Part shown: in pieces, positions 1-9,071 of the stretch
Numbering within the stretch: position 1 is the stretch's first letter
How the letters are laid out: every line of letters starts with the position of its first letter
Origin: Halomonas stenophila
Lineage (GTDB): Bacteria; Pseudomonadota; Gammaproteobacteria; Pseudomonadales; Halomonadaceae
Length of the DNA stretch: 64,000 nt
Assembly (NCBI RefSeq): GCF_014192275.1
Contig: NZ_JACHXR010000003.1
Location: 85,647 to 149,646 of the forward strand
Direction of reading: 5' to 3'
The notes under the pieces: generated by a model
Seen by the model: only the letters and a program-made list of their open reading frames with translations
Told to the model about the DNA's origin: nothing
Databases searched by the model: none
Program-made: the position numbers and the translations under genes

Positions 1-105
1 CTCGAAGCTCGAAGCTCGAAGCTCGAAGCTCGAAGCTCGAAGCTCGAAGCTCGAAGCTCGAAGCTCGAAGCTCGAAGCTCGAAGCTCGAAGCTCGAAGCT
101 CGAAG
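1..105. repeat. Heptanucleotide tandem array, 15 x CTCGAAG
   Basis: Fifteen uninterrupted identical copies of the 7-bp unit CTCGAAG run from the first base of the window, so the array may extend further left. It ends at 105, where TAGTA follows, and lies beyond the 3' end of the fpr gene and its terminator. Perfect identity suggests recent slippage or gene conversion. No function is visible. Confidence 0.95.
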
Positions 106-138
106 TAGTATGCCGAGCTCCTCCCTTGAAACGTCAAA

Positions 139-163
139 CCCTCCGAGGTGATGCCTCGGAGGG
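139..163. terminator. Intrinsic terminator 3' of fpr, probably bidirectional
   Basis: A perfect 10-bp stem CCCTCCGAGG / CCTCGGAGGG with loop TGATG is followed on the plus strand by TTGTTCTT and on the minus strand by TTTGACGTTTC. It lies 54 bp after the fpr stop codon and could also end transcription entering from the left of the window. Confidence 0.75.
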
Positions 164-217
164 TTGTTCTTCCCGCTTCAAGCTGACGGCTTATCGCTCC
201 CGGCGAAGCCGGCTCGC

Positions 218-994
218 TTATTTTTCGACGAAGGCGCGCTCGATCACGTAATCGCCGGGCTCGCCCATGCGCGGCGAGATGTTGAAGCCGAGCTCGTCGA
301 GCAAGTCGCTGGTGTCGTCGAGCATCGCCGGGCTGCCGCAGATCATGGCGCGATCCTGCTTGGGGTCCAGCGCCGGCAGGCCGGTGTCCTCGGCGAGCTT
401 GCCGCTGCGGATATGGTCGGTCAGGCGCCCCGTGGTGTGGAACTCCTCCCGGGTCACCGTGGGGTAGTAGACCAGCTTCTCGCTGATCTCCTCGCCCAGG
501 TACTCATGGGCCGGCAGTTCCTGGGTGATGAAGTCGGCATAGGCCAGCTCGCTCACGTTACGCACGCCGTGCACCACCACGATCTTCTCGAAACGCTCGT
601 AGGCCTCCGGATCCTGGATCAGGCTCATGAACGGGGCCAGCCCGGTGCCGGTGGAGAGCAGGTAGAGGTTGCGCCCCGGCAGCAGGTCATCGGTGACCAG
701 GGTGCCGGTGGGCTTGCGGCTGACCATGATCTGGTCGCCGACCTTGAGGTGCTGGAGGCGCGAGGTCAGGGGGCCGTCGGGCACCTTGATGCTGAAGAAC
801 TCCAGGTGATCCTCGTAGTTGGGGCTGGCGATGGAATAGGCCCGCATCAGCGGCTTGCCATCCACCTCCAGGCCGATCATCACGAACTGGCCGTTCTTGA
901 AGCGCAGGCTGCGCTCCCGGGTGGTCTTGAAGCTGAACAGGGTGTCGTTCCAGTGATGGACGCTGAGGACTTCTTCCAGGGCGAATTTGCTCAT
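218..994 (-). CDS. fpr: Ferredoxin--NADP+ reductase
   Basis: A 258-residue cytoplasmic flavoprotein that transfers electrons between NADPH and ferredoxin or flavodoxin, used for redox balance and Fe-S cluster maintenance. The FAD-binding motif RAYS is at residues 51-54 and the nucleotide-binding GTGLAPF at 116-122; the C-terminal half carries CGSPAML. The length matches the bacterial (subclass I/II) Fpr family. I chose the ATG at 994 because GGGAG lies 5-8 nt upstream and the product starts MSKFALEEVLSV as in family members; an in-frame ATG at 1069 would add 25 unrelated residues. It is divergent from a LysR gene, the arrangement known for fpr and its activator finR in Pseudomonas. Confidence 0.95.
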   Translation of the reverse strand: MSKFALEEVLSVHHWNDTLFSFKTTRERSLRFKNGQFVMIGLEVDGKPLMRAYSIASPNYEDHLEFFSIKVPDGPLTSRLQHLKVGDQIMVSRKPTGTLVTDDLLPGRNLYLLSTGTGLAPFMSLIQDPEAYERFEKIVVVHGVRNVSELAYADFITQELPAHEYLGEEISEKLVYYPTVTREEFHTTGRLTDHIRSGKLAEDTGLPALDPKQDRAMICGSPAMLDDTSDLLDELGFNISPRMGEPGDYVIERAFVEK

Positions 995-1050
995 GCCGGC
1001 TCCCATATATTCCAGAAACGCATAAATGCGTCGATGTGTCTTTGCAGGGG

Positions 1051-1079
1051 ATTCTAAGAGACGCGACAATATCTGTTAA
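1051..1079 (-). promoter_or_regulatory. Promoter for fpr
   Basis: On the minus strand, -35 TTAACA (1074-1079) and -10 TAGAAT (1051-1056) are separated by exactly 17 bp, placing the start of transcription near 1044, about 50 nt before the chosen fpr ATG. No competing sigma70-like pair of this quality was seen in the intergenic region. Confidence 0.6.
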
Positions 1080-1091
1080 ATGGGTTGTATG

Positions 1092-1104
1092 GATAAAGCT
1101 TATC
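1092..1104. promoter_or_regulatory. Candidate FinR operator
   Basis: The near-palindrome GATAAAGCTTATC (one unpaired central base) is centred about 50-55 bp upstream of the predicted fpr transcription start, where LysR-type activators usually bind. It also directly precedes TATACT (1105-1110), a plausible -10 for the divergent LysR gene, which would fit autoregulation. The assignment to FinR is inference from position. Confidence 0.4.
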
Positions 1105-1138
1105 TATACTGCCGATATACCCCCGTGGAGATCGCCGG

Positions 1139-2065
1139 ATGCGCTATACCCTGCGCCAGCTCGAGGTGTTCGTGGCCGTGGCCCAGCACGAGAGCGTCTC
1201 CCATGCCGCCCGCGCCCTGGCACTGTCCCAGTCCGCGGCCAGCACCGCCCTGGCGGAGCTCGAGCGCCAGTTCGACTGCCGCCTGCTCGACCGCATCGGC
1301 AAGCGCCTCAAGCTCAATGCACTGGGCTTCCAGCTGCTGCCCAAGGCCGTGGCCCTGCTCGACCGCGCCGAGGAGGTGGAGGAGCTGCTGCGTGGCCAGC
1401 AGGGCATCGGCACCCTCGACGTGGGCGCCACCCTGACCATCGGCAACTACCTGGCCACCCTGCTGATCAGCGACTTCATGCAGCATCACCCGGGCAGCCG
1501 TATCCGCCTCCAGGTGCGCAACACCCGCACCATCATCGAGGGGGTCCGCCACCACGAGCTGGACCTGGGCCTGATCGAGGGGCAGTGCGAGGACGACGAC
1601 GTCATCACCCAGCCCTGGGTCGAGGACGAGCTGGCGGTGTTCTGCTCGCCCCGCCACCCCCTGGCCGACCAGGGACCGGTGGAGCTCGACCGGCTGCTGC
1701 GCGAGGCCTGGATCATGCGCGAGCAGGGCTCCGGCACCCGCCTGACCCTGGAGCAGGCCGCACGCCACCGGCGCGGCCGCTTCAACACCCTGCTCGAGCT
1801 GGAACACACCGAGGGCATCAAGCGCGCCGTGGAGTCGGGGCTGGGCATCGGCTGCGTCTCCAAGCTGGCCCTGCGCGATGCCTTCCGCCGCGGCAGCCTG
1901 GTACCGATTCCGACCCCCGATCTGGACCTGAGCCGACAGTTCGCCTTCATCTGGCACCGTCACAAGTACCTGGCGCCCGGCATGCGCGAGTTTCTCAAGC
2001 TCTGCCGGCAGATGACCGAGGGCATCCGCCGCAGCGACCAGATCGACCTGCCCCCCTACTCCTGA
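1139..2065 (+). CDS. finR: LysR-family regulator, FinR-like activator of fpr
   Basis: A 308-residue LysR-type regulator. The winged helix-turn-helix occupies about residues 1-60, with the recognition region SHAARALALSQSAAST, and is followed by the usual linker helix and a periplasmic-binding-protein-like effector domain (about 90-290). It is read divergently from fpr with a 144-bp shared intergenic region. In Pseudomonas the divergent neighbour of fpr is finR, which activates fpr under oxidative stress; the name here rests on this synteny and family membership, not on a measured identity. Start: ATG at 1139, with GGAG eight bases upstream. Confidence 0.8.
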   Translation: MRYTLRQLEVFVAVAQHESVSHAARALALSQSAASTALAELERQFDCRLLDRIGKRLKLNALGFQLLPKAVALLDRAEEVEELLRGQQGIGTLDVGATLTIGNYLATLLISDFMQHHPGSRIRLQVRNTRTIIEGVRHHELDLGLIEGQCEDDDVITQPWVEDELAVFCSPRHPLADQGPVELDRLLREAWIMREQGSGTRLTLEQAARHRRGRFNTLLELEHTEGIKRAVESGLGIGCVSKLALRDAFRRGSLVPIPTPDLDLSRQFAFIWHRHKYLAPGMREFLKLCRQMTEGIRRSDQIDLPPYS

Positions 2066-2176
2066 GCCTGCCGGACGGGCCGAGCCGGGGCCCCGCGCCA
2101 CCGCGAGGGCATCGGCCCCCGGGCGGGCAATCCCGTCGCGGGGCCGGGCGGCCCCGTGGCGGGAAGGGAGGGCGGT

Positions 2177-2605
2177 TCAGCGCAGGTCGCTCACCGCCTC
2201 CTGGATATCGGCCAGGCTGGCCTTGGTGAGATCCTTGGACAGGGTGTGGATCACCCGCTTGGCGGTGGGGGGGTCGAGCTTGTCACGCAGCTGGCCGAGA
2301 AAGCGCGGGGGGGCGACCAGGATCAGCTTATCCAGGGTGTTCTCGACCCGGGCGCGATAGAGGCGATCGGCGACTTCCCGGGCGAAGATCGTCTCGTGAT
2401 GCTGGGTCGCCACGCTCTCGCCGCCGGCGGAGCGCGCCGTCGTGGATGTCGACTCGTGGACATCCCCACTGCGGTCGGTCACCAGATCGCCCTCGTGCAG
2501 CCGCCCTTCGGCATGCACCAGGCTATCCTTCTCTTCAAGCTTCAGTGCATCCCGGGTGAAGACCCGGGCCCTGGCTGCATCGGCCACCACGATATAGGTC
2601 GTCAT
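2177..2605 (-). CDS. Host-attachment-family protein
   Basis: A 142-residue soluble protein that resembles the family named for a protein required for attachment to host cells (Host_attach). It starts with a beta-strand MTTYIVVADAARARVF, has a polar middle with a conserved-looking histidine patch (TQHHETIFAREVADRL) and ends in a lysine/aspartate-rich helix. The chosen ATG at 2605 has GGAG five bases upstream; an upstream in-frame start at 2668 lacks support. Despite the family name these proteins are common in free-living bacteria and their biochemical role is unknown. It converges on finR and stands alone. Confidence 0.75.
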   Translation of the reverse strand: MTTYIVVADAARARVFTRDALKLEEKDSLVHAEGRLHEGDLVTDRSGDVHESTSTTARSAGGESVATQHHETIFAREVADRLYRARVENTLDKLILVAPPRFLGQLRDKLDPPTAKRVIHTLSKDLTKASLADIQEAVSDLR

Positions 2606-2830
2606 AGTCGCTCCTTGATGCTGGAAGGCACGCGAAGGACTCTCCGCCTGCCTTCTCAACATTGGCAAGGCACCCCCGGAGCGTCAACTGGCGGCGTCGA
2701 GCGACACCCGGCGTCGGCGTCCGCGGACACTGCCGCCGGGCCGTCGACTGGGGTAGGATGCCCGCCCACCGGCCCGGATCGCCGGTGCCATCGCCCGGCA
2801 CGCCCATCCCGCCGCCCCGGAGGATTCCCC

Positions 2831-3313
2831 ATGCGGTCTTTCCTGTTTCCTCGACACCCCCTGCCGCGACGCACCCTGCTGTTCTGCCACGCCGCCCTCC
2901 AGATCGGCCTGCTGATGGCCGGCGGGCTGTGGCTGGCCGCCCAGACCCCCTGGCTCGCCGATACCGGCTGGCAGGACGCCGCCCCCCGTCTCGCCCTGGG
3001 CGGCAGTGCGCTGCTGCTGGCCATCGTCGGGCTGCGCCTGCTCGCCGAACTGTGGCTGCTGCCGTACCACCTGGCCGGCCAGCGCGCCGGCTTCGCCCCC
3101 GCCGCCGTGGTCACCCGCTCCTTCGAGCGCCGCCCCGCGGTCCACGCCGCCGAGCAGGCCTGGACCTCGGCGGCGAAGCCGATGGCGACCGAGGACACCG
3201 TGCTCGGCAGCGCCCGGGTGAGCCGCACGGCGCCGCGTCCCCAGGACGAGCCGACCCTCGACCTGGCCGGTGGCCAGGCGGAGCCGGCGCCGGAACGCGA
3301 ACCGCGACTGTGA
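2831..3313 (+). CDS. Hypothetical inner-membrane protein
   Basis: I do not recognise a family. The 160-residue product has two clear hydrophobic segments (about 15-37 and 53-78), a basic N-terminus (MRSFLFPRHPLPRR) and a soluble, acidic/proline-rich C-terminal tail of about 75 residues, suggesting a two-span membrane protein. The ATG at 2831 is chosen because CGGAGG precedes it at good spacing; the open frame extends far upstream but that part overlaps the opposite-strand gene and has no features. A strong hairpin follows the stop codon. Confidence 0.7.
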   Translation: MRSFLFPRHPLPRRTLLFCHAALQIGLLMAGGLWLAAQTPWLADTGWQDAAPRLALGGSALLLAIVGLRLLAELWLLPYHLAGQRAGFAPAAVVTRSFERRPAVHAAEQAWTSAAKPMATEDTVLGSARVSRTAPRPQDEPTLDLAGGQAEPAPEREPRL

Positions 3314-3321
3314 GCCCCGGG

Positions 3322-3355
3322 ACGACGAACCCCGGCCAAGGCCGGGGTTCGTCGT
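3322..3355. terminator. Bidirectional terminator between convergent genes
   Basis: A perfect 16-bp inverted repeat (ACGACGAACCCCGGCC / GGCCGGGGTTCGTCGT) separated by only AA, lying between the stop of the small membrane-protein gene and the stop of speE. U-tracts are poor on both sides, so efficiency is uncertain. Confidence 0.65.
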
Positions 3356-3378
3356 TCTCGTCCTGCCCGCGGGCTCGC

Positions 3379-4242
3379 TCAGTCCTCGAGCAGTCGGCGC
3401 ATGAAGGGCGGCAGCGCCAGGGCCCCGCGATGGGCCGCGGCGGTGTAGTACTCGAGGGGCATCTCGGTGGCCACCACGGCGGCCTCCCGGAAGCTCGTGA
3501 CGTCGGCGCCCTTGCCGGCCAGGGTCACGCTCCACCAGCCCGAGGGATAGACCGGCTGGGGAAAGGGTAGCGTGGCCACGCTGTCGAAGCCGGCCTCGCC
3601 CATGTCGCGGCGCAGCTCGCGGATGATCGAGCCGCTGTGATAGAGCGGCGACTCGCTCTGCTGTACCAGCACGCCGCCGGCACGCAGCACGCGATGGCAG
3701 CGGCGCAGGAAGTCGGTCTTGAACAGCCCCTCGGCCGGCCCCACCGGGTCGGTGGAGTCGATGATCAGCACATCGACGCTGTCGTCGGCCGCCTCCTCGA
3801 TCCACTTCACGCCGTCGGCGAACAGCAGTTCCGCGCGGGGATCGTCGTTGGACGCGGTGAGCGACGGGAAGAAGCGCTCGGCGGCCCGGGTCACTTCCTC
3901 GTCGATGTCGATCTGGGTGACCCTGTCGACACCGGGATGACGCAGCACCTCGCGCAGGGTGCCGCAGTCACCGCCCCCGATGATCACCACGCGCTTCGGG
4001 TCCGCGTGGGTGAACAGCGCCGGATGCGCGATCATCTCGTGGTAGAGGAAGTTGTCGCGGTCGGTCAGCATCACGCAGCCATCCAGCACCATCAGGTTGC
4101 CGAACGTCTCGGTGGCATAGACCGCGAGGTGCTGATAGGGACTCTGCACCTCGTGCAGCGTCTCGGTGACCTTCAGCGAGAAGGCGCTGCCATGGCTGTC
4201 GAAGACTTCGGTGAACCAGCCGGAATCGAGAGACGTGCTCAT
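3379..4242 (-). CDS. speE: Spermidine synthase (polyamine aminopropyltransferase)
   Basis: A 287-residue enzyme transferring an aminopropyl group from decarboxylated S-adenosylmethionine to putrescine. The substrate gate region includes YHEMIAHPALFTH, the nucleotide-binding glycine loop is GGGDCG at residues 89-94 (cysteine where GGGDGG is common), and the acidic active-site segment IIDSTDPVGP carries Asp162 and Asp165. Length and motif order match bacterial SpeE. There is no adjacent speD, so the source of decarboxylated SAM must lie elsewhere. The next gene upstream is 66 bp away on the same strand. Confidence 0.93.
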   Translation of the reverse strand: MSTSLDSGWFTEVFDSHGSAFSLKVTETLHEVQSPYQHLAVYATETFGNLMVLDGCVMLTDRDNFLYHEMIAHPALFTHADPKRVVIIGGGDCGTLREVLRHPGVDRVTQIDIDEEVTRAAERFFPSLTASNDDPRAELLFADGVKWIEEAADDSVDVLIIDSTDPVGPAEGLFKTDFLRRCHRVLRAGGVLVQQSESPLYHSGSIIRELRRDMGEAGFDSVATLPFPQPVYPSGWWSVTLAGKGADVTSFREAAVVATEMPLEYYTAAAHRGALALPPFMRRLLED

Positions 4243-4308
4243 CGGGGACCCTCAAGGTGACGTATGGAGTGCCGTGGCCGCCACGGGAGCGGCGGCCGGC
4301 AAGGTAGC

Positions 4309-4689
4309 CTAAGAACGCTCGGGAAGAAAGCCCCGACGCACTCCGGCGAGCGCCAGCACGGCGACCGCCGCCCCCAGGCCGTTGGCCAGGATGTCCGTGA
4401 CATCGCCACCGAAGCGCCCCGCCACGGGGATCTGGGCCAGCTCGATGGCCACGCCGAAGAGGACGGCGGCGAGGAAGGCCAGCGGCAGGCGCAGCCCGGC
4501 GAGCCCCGTGAGGCCGGCGAGCCCGGCATAGCCGAGGAAGTGGCTGGCCTTGTCCCAGGGCAGGACCTCGGGCAGCTCGCTGGCGGGCGTCAGGCTGCCC
4601 CAGGCGACGACCAGGGCCGCCGCCACCGCCAGGCAGGCCCACAGGCGGCGCCGGTCGTGCCAGCGCTTGAGCCAGCCCGGCTCAGGCAT
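4309..4689 (-). CDS. VanZ-like family membrane protein
   Basis: A 126-residue protein with four predicted membrane segments (about 15-33, 49-68, 70-88 and 97-115). The motif region [23 protein letters not shown] followed by AIELAQ resembles the VanZ-like fold, in which polar residues in the first loop and the WDKxxHF segment are conserved. Its start codon overlaps the end of hemE by 8 bp, so it is probably co-translated with hemE and may share its transcript. VanZ relatives affect glycopeptide tolerance in Gram-positive bacteria; in proteobacteria their role is unknown. Confidence 0.8.
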   Translation of the reverse strand: MPEPGWLKRWHDRRRLWACLAVAAALVVAWGSLTPASELPEVLPWDKASHFLGYAGLAGLTGLAGLRLPLAFLAAVLFGVAIELAQIPVAGRFGGDVTDILANGLGAAVAVLALAGVRRGFLPERS

Positions 4690-5758
4690 GGGCGATACCG
4701 CGGTGGTAGGCCGGACTCAGCTCGTGCAGGGCCTCCACGAAGGCCGTGACCCGGTCCGGGTCGGTGAACTGGCTGATGCCGTGGCCGAGGTTGAAGACAT
4801 GCCCGGGCCCCTCGCCGTAGCTGTCGAGGATGCGGGCCACCTCGGCGCGAATCGCCGAGGGCCGTGCGAACAGCACGTTGGGGTCGAGGTTGCCCTGCAG
4901 GGCGACGCGGTGGCCGACCCGGGCCCGGGCCCCGGAGAGCTCGGTGCTCCAGTCCAGCCCCAGGCCGTCGGCGCCGGTCGCGGCCAGGTCCTCGAGCCAC
5001 TGGCCGCCGTTCTTGGTGAACAGGATCACCGGCACCTTGCGGCCCTCGTGCTCGCGGATCAGGCCGGCGACGATCTGCTCCATGTAGCGCAGCGAGAACT
5101 CCAGATAGGCCGGCGTGGACAGTGCCCCGCCCCAGGTGTCGAAGATCTGCACCGCCTGGGCGCCGGCGCGGATCTGGGCGTTGAGGTAGTCGGTCACCGC
5201 CTGGGCCAGGGTATCGAGCAACTGGTGCATGGTGTCCGGGGTGTCGTAGAGCATGGCCTTGACGTGGCGGAAGTCCTTGCTCGAGGCGCCCTCGACCATG
5301 TAGGTGGCCAGCGTCCAGGGGCTGCCGGAGAAGCCGATCAGCGGCACCCGGCCGTTCAGCTCGCCGCGGATGGTCGAGACGGCATTCATCACGTAGTCGA
5401 GGTCGCGCTCGGCATCGGGCACGGCCAGCGCCGCGACCGCCTCCGGGGTGCGCACCGGCTTGCGGAATTTCGGCCCCTCGCCGGTCTCGAAATACAGCCC
5501 CAGCCCCATGGCGTCGGGAATGGTGAGGATATCCGAGAAGAGGATGGCGGCATCCAGCGGATAGCGCTCCAGCGGCTGCAGGGTGACCTCGCAGGCCAGG
5601 TCTCGGTTGCGGCACAGGTCCATGAAGCTGCCGGCCTGGGCACGCACCTCGCGGTACTCCGGCAGGTAGCGGCCGGCCTGTCGCATCATCCACACCGGCG
5701 TGCGGTCCACGGGTTGACGCGCCAGGGCGCGCAGAAGGCGATCGTTCTTGAGTTCCAT
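4682..5758 (-). CDS. hemE: Uroporphyrinogen decarboxylase
   Basis: A 358-residue cytoplasmic enzyme of haem biosynthesis that removes four acetate carboxyls from uroporphyrinogen III to give coproporphyrinogen III. The N-terminal signature [16 protein letters not shown] (residues 21-36) contains the substrate-binding arginines, [16 protein letters not shown] forms the second signature and GHGI lies near the C-terminus ([15 protein letters not shown]). The length is typical. It is divergent from ribA with 140 bp between; TTACAAT on the minus strand near 5795 may be its -10. The VanZ-like gene overlaps its 3' end. Confidence 0.96.
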   Translation of the reverse strand: MELKNDRLLRALARQPVDRTPVWMMRQAGRYLPEYREVRAQAGSFMDLCRNRDLACEVTLQPLERYPLDAAILFSDILTIPDAMGLGLYFETGEGPKFRKPVRTPEAVAALAVPDAERDLDYVMNAVSTIRGELNGRVPLIGFSGSPWTLATYMVEGASSKDFRHVKAMLYDTPDTMHQLLDTLAQAVTDYLNAQIRAGAQAVQIFDTWGGALSTPAYLEFSLRYMEQIVAGLIREHEGRKVPVILFTKNGGQWLEDLAATGADGLGLDWSTELSGARARVGHRVALQGNLDPNVLFARPSAIRAEVARILDSYGEGPGHVFNLGHGISQFTDPDRVTAFVEALHELSPAYHRGIAHA

Positions 5759-5898
5759 GCGGGCGCTCGTCCACGGAAAATGTCGGCGTCATTGTAACCC
5801 ATCACGGCGGTAGGGACTGTGGTCGTGAGCCCGCCCCGGCTTCCTGATAGAATGAGCGGAATCCGACGGCCACGCCCGGTCTTCCATCGAGGTACATC

Positions 5899-6534
5899 GT
5901 GACGATTCGCTACATCGCCGCCTCCCGGCTGCCCACCCCCTGGGCCACCTTCACCATGCACGGCTTCGAGGACGAGGCCACCGGCAAGGACCATATCGCC
6001 CTGACCCTGGGCGAAGTCGGCGATGGCGAGCCGGTGCTGGGGCGAGTGCACTCCGAGTGCCTGACCGGCGACGCCCTCTTCTCGATGCGCTGCGACTGCG
6101 GCTACCAGCTCCAGGAGGCCCTCAAGCGCATCGCCGAGGAGGGCCGCGGGGTGCTGCTCTACCTGCGCCAGGAGGGCCGGGGCATCGGGCTGCTCAACAA
6201 GATCCGCGCCTACCACCTCCAGGACCAGGGCGCCGACACCGTCGAGGCCAACGAACAGCTCGGCTTCGCCGCCGACCTGCGCCGCTACGACCTCTGCGTG
6301 CCGATGCTCGAGACCCTGGGCATCGGCTCGCTCAAGCTGATGACCAACAACCCGCGCAAGGTCGCGGCCCTGACCCGGGCCGGCGTCGGCGTCAGCGAGC
6401 GGGTGGCCCTGACCACCGGCCTCAACCCCCACAACGAGCACTACCTGTCCACCAAGGCCGGCAAGCTCGGCCACATGATGGCGCTGGGCGATTTCACCCA
6501 GGCCAGCGACGTGGACATCGAACGCAAGCCCTGA
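5899..6534 (+). CDS. ribA: GTP cyclohydrolase II
   Basis: A 211-residue enzyme opening the imidazole ring of GTP, the first step of riboflavin synthesis. The zinc ligands are Cys54, Cys65 and Cys67 ([17 protein letters not shown]), the GTP-binding segment is [16 protein letters not shown] and MTNNPRK follows. This is the stand-alone RibA, not the RibBA fusion. The start is GTG at 5899 with GAGG seven bases upstream. TAGAAT at 5848-5853 is a plausible -10 element, although no good -35 is visible. Confidence 0.95.
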   Translation: MTIRYIAASRLPTPWATFTMHGFEDEATGKDHIALTLGEVGDGEPVLGRVHSECLTGDALFSMRCDCGYQLQEALKRIAEEGRGVLLYLRQEGRGIGLLNKIRAYHLQDQGADTVEANEQLGFAADLRRYDLCVPMLETLGIGSLKLMTNNPRKVAALTRAGVGVSERVALTTGLNPHNEHYLSTKAGKLGHMMALGDFTQASDVDIERKP

Positions 6535-6593
6535 GCTCCTGACGGGAACCTCCCCCTCGACGCCGACGTCGAAGCACAAAGGGAGGACCCGTC

Positions 6594-7268
6594 ATGCATC
6601 GGCCACCCGAGCACCCCGGCGACCCCGACTACTCGCTCCTCGAGGAACTGCTGCACAGCGCCAGCCATGGCCTGGGGGCGATCCTGAGCGTCGCGGGGAT
6701 GGTGGCGCTGATCGCCCTGAGCAGTCGCGGCATGGCGGCCACGCCCCACAAGGTCGCCGCCGTCTCGCTCTACGGCACTACCCTGGTGCTGCTCTACACC
6801 GCCTCGACCCTCTATCACGGCACGCGCCACCCCCGCCTCAAGCGAGCCTTCCGGGTGCTGGACCACTGCGCCATCTACACCCTGATCGCCGGCACCTACA
6901 CGCCCTTCCTGATGGTCAACCTTCAGGACTCCCTGGGCGAGCCCCTGCTGGCCGTGATCTGGACCCTGGCCGTGGCCGGGATCGCCCTCAAGCTGTGGCG
7001 CCCCTTCGTGCTCGGCGGCCTGCACATGGCCGTCTACCTGCTGATGGGCTGGCTGATCCTGGTCGCCGCCGGCGAGCTCGACGACGTCCTCTCCCTCACC
7101 GGCCTCGGCCTGCTGATCGCCGGCGGGGCAGCCTATTCACTGGGCATCGTGTTCTTCGCGGTGCGGGCGATCCCCTTCAACCACACCATCTGGCACTTCT
7201 GCGTGCTGGGTGGCAGCACCTGCCACTTCTTCGCCGTGGTCACCGACGTGCTGCCCTACTCTCCCTGA
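6594..7268 (+). CDS. trhA: TrhA/YqfA family membrane protein (hemolysin III, PAQR superfamily)
   Basis: A 224-residue protein with seven predicted transmembrane segments. It has the conserved histidine positions of the family: LLHSASHGLG near the first helix, STLYHG in the second and HTIWHFCVLGGSTCHF at the end, which in PAQR relatives form a metal site. The family was named for a cytolysin claim in Bacillus; in E. coli a member affects membrane energetics, so a haemolytic role should not be assumed. The gene starts 59 bp after ribA on the same strand, with GGGAGG before the ATG, and ends at a strong terminator. Confidence 0.88.
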   Translation: MHRPPEHPGDPDYSLLEELLHSASHGLGAILSVAGMVALIALSSRGMAATPHKVAAVSLYGTTLVLLYTASTLYHGTRHPRLKRAFRVLDHCAIYTLIAGTYTPFLMVNLQDSLGEPLLAVIWTLAVAGIALKLWRPFVLGGLHMAVYLLMGWLILVAAGELDDVLSLTGLGLLIAGGAAYSLGIVFFAVRAIPFNHTIWHFCVLGGSTCHFFAVVTDVLPYSP

Positions 7269-7313
7269 GGCTCCGGCCGGGCCGATCGCACCAGCGAGCC
7301 CGGCACCATGCAC

Positions 7314-7338
7314 AAGCCCCCGACGAGGTCGGGGGCTT
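7314..7338. terminator. Bidirectional terminator between trhA and nhaC
   Basis: Perfect 11-bp stem AAGCCCCCGAC / GTCGGGGGCTT with loop GAG, located between two convergent stop codons. The AA/TT ends can supply a short U-run in either direction. Confidence 0.75.
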
Positions 7339-7365
7339 GGTGGATCAGGCTGCGGAGGAGGCGAG

Positions 7366-8919
7366 TCAGTCGGCCAGCGCCTCCCGCCTGCGGGACGCGG
7401 CGTTGCCCAGCAGGCGCAGGGCCAGCGCCGCGGCCACCAGGGCGATGACACCGGCGCCCCCGCCGACCAGGGCACTGCCCGACAGCCCGGCGACGAAGAA
7501 GGCCAGGATGCCCGCCACGCCGGCGGTGATCGCATAGGGCAGTTGGGTGCGCACGTGGTCGATATGGTCACAGGACGCCCCCGCCGACGACAGGATGGTG
7601 GTATCCGAGATCGGCGAGCAGTGGTCGCCGAAGATGCCGCCGCTCAGCACCGCGGCGATGGCCAGCGACAGCGACAGCTCCATGGCCATGGCCACCGGCA
7701 TGGCGATGGGGATCATGATGGCGAAGGTCCCATAGGAGGTGCCAGTGGTGAAGGCCACGAGGGCCCCGATCAGGAACAGCAGCACCGGCACCAGGCTCGG
7801 CGCGATGCTGGCCTCGGCGAGGGTGACCAGGTAGTCGGCGGTGCCGAGCTCGGCGGTCACGCTGCCGATGGACCAGGCCAGGGTGAGGATGATGTAGACC
7901 AGGGTCATGCTCTTGATGCCGTCGACCACGATGTCCATGGCCTCGCGGAAGTCGAACAGTCTCTGGGCCATGCCCATGGCGAGGCCCACGGCCACGGCCA
8001 CGAAGGTCGCGATCAGGATCGACTGGCCGCCATCGGCCTCGCCCACCGCGGTGACCAGGTCGTTCTCGGGGAAGCCGCCGGTCCACAGGAACAACGGCGG
8101 GATCATCCCCACCAGCACGGCGATGGGCACCAGCATGTTGCGCTTGCGCGCCTGGTGCTCGGGCACCGTGGCCATCTCCTCGACCTCATGGCCCGAGGGC
8201 GGGGTGGCGCCCTCGGCCATCACCGCTCCAGTGGAACGGGCGCGCTCCTCGGCCCGGACCATGGGGCCGAAGTCCCATTGGGTGACGACGATGTAGACGA
8301 TCAGCCCCAGCGCCAGCCAGGCATAGAAGTTGAGGGGGATCGAGGCCAGGTAGATGAGGTACTCGGAACCGCTGGCGTCCATCGCGGCGAGCTGGGTGCC
8401 GATCAGGCCCATCACGAAGACCACCCAGGTCGAGACCGGCCCCAGCAGGCACATCGGCGCCGAGGTGGAATCGACGATATAGGCCAGCTTCTCCCGGGAT
8501 ACGCCCATGCGGTCGGTGATCGGCCGCATCACGCTGCCCACGGTCAGGGCATTGAAGTAGTCCTCGAAGAAGATCAGCACGCCGAGCCCGAGGGTCGCGC
8601 CCTGGGCGCCCCGCCGCGAGGCCACTCGCGCCGAGATGGCGCGGGCGATGGCCTGGGCGCCGCCGGTCCGCTGCAGCACGCCGATCAGCACCCCGAACAG
8701 GCCGCAGTAGATCAGTACGGTGACGCTCCACTCGTCGCCGACGCTGGGGATGATGAAGTCGCCGAAGCTGTCGTAGAGGCCGGCGGCCGGGTTGCCGCCC
8801 GCCAGCATGGTGGCACCCAGCCAGACGCCGCAGAACAGCGCCGGTATCACGTTGCGCGTGACCAGTGCCAGCACGATGGCCAGCACCGGCGGCAGCAGGG
8901 AAAACAGACCGAAAGTCAT
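7366..8919 (-). CDS. nhaC: Na+/H+ antiporter, NhaC family
   Basis: A 517-residue polytopic inner-membrane protein with about 11-12 hydrophobic segments. Family-like motifs include FFEDYFNALTVG, with a buried acidic pair, DSTSAPMCLLGPVSTW, TTGTSYGTFAIMIPIA and GGIFGDHCSPISDTTI. NhaC-type proteins exchange cytoplasmic Na+ for external H+; a marine or halophilic host would explain it. Exact substrate specificity is inference, because the superfamily also contains organic acid/Na+ exchangers such as malate-lactate antiporters. The gene is monocistronic, with a terminator after it and 258 bp of untranscribed-looking DNA in front. Confidence 0.88.
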   Translation of the reverse strand: MTFGLFSLLPPVLAIVLALVTRNVIPALFCGVWLGATMLAGGNPAAGLYDSFGDFIIPSVGDEWSVTVLIYCGLFGVLIGVLQRTGGAQAIARAISARVASRRGAQGATLGLGVLIFFEDYFNALTVGSVMRPITDRMGVSREKLAYIVDSTSAPMCLLGPVSTWVVFVMGLIGTQLAAMDASGSEYLIYLASIPLNFYAWLALGLIVYIVVTQWDFGPMVRAEERARSTGAVMAEGATPPSGHEVEEMATVPEHQARKRNMLVPIAVLVGMIPPLFLWTGGFPENDLVTAVGEADGGQSILIATFVAVAVGLAMGMAQRLFDFREAMDIVVDGIKSMTLVYIILTLAWSIGSVTAELGTADYLVTLAEASIAPSLVPVLLFLIGALVAFTTGTSYGTFAIMIPIAMPVAMAMELSLSLAIAAVLSGGIFGDHCSPISDTTILSSAGASCDHIDHVRTQLPYAITAGVAGILAFFVAGLSGSALVGGGAGVIALVAAALALRLLGNAASRRREALAD

Positions 8920-9071
8920 CAGGGGATCTCCAGGGAATTCTTGTGGACCACCGTGCGCGGGCCCGTCAGGCCGGGGCCGGCCGCCATCGGGAGTGGCGTC
9001 CGCCGGCGGCGGCGGCAGCCGCGCATCCTAGGCCGCCCGGGGCGATCCGGCAACCGCGATGTCCCATCGCG

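Noticed and set aside
1-105. Start-of-window tandem array considered as a CRISPR array
   Set aside because: Units are 7 bp with no spacers; no cas genes are present anywhere in the window.
2066-2176. GC-rich imperfect inverted repeats between finR and the host-attachment gene
   Set aside because: Many alternative pairings of G/C runs are possible, with no U-tract; not distinctive enough to call a terminator.
2156-2830. N-terminal extension of the small membrane-protein frame
   Set aside because: It is antisense to the host-attachment-family gene and lacks features; the good ribosome binding site sits at 2831.
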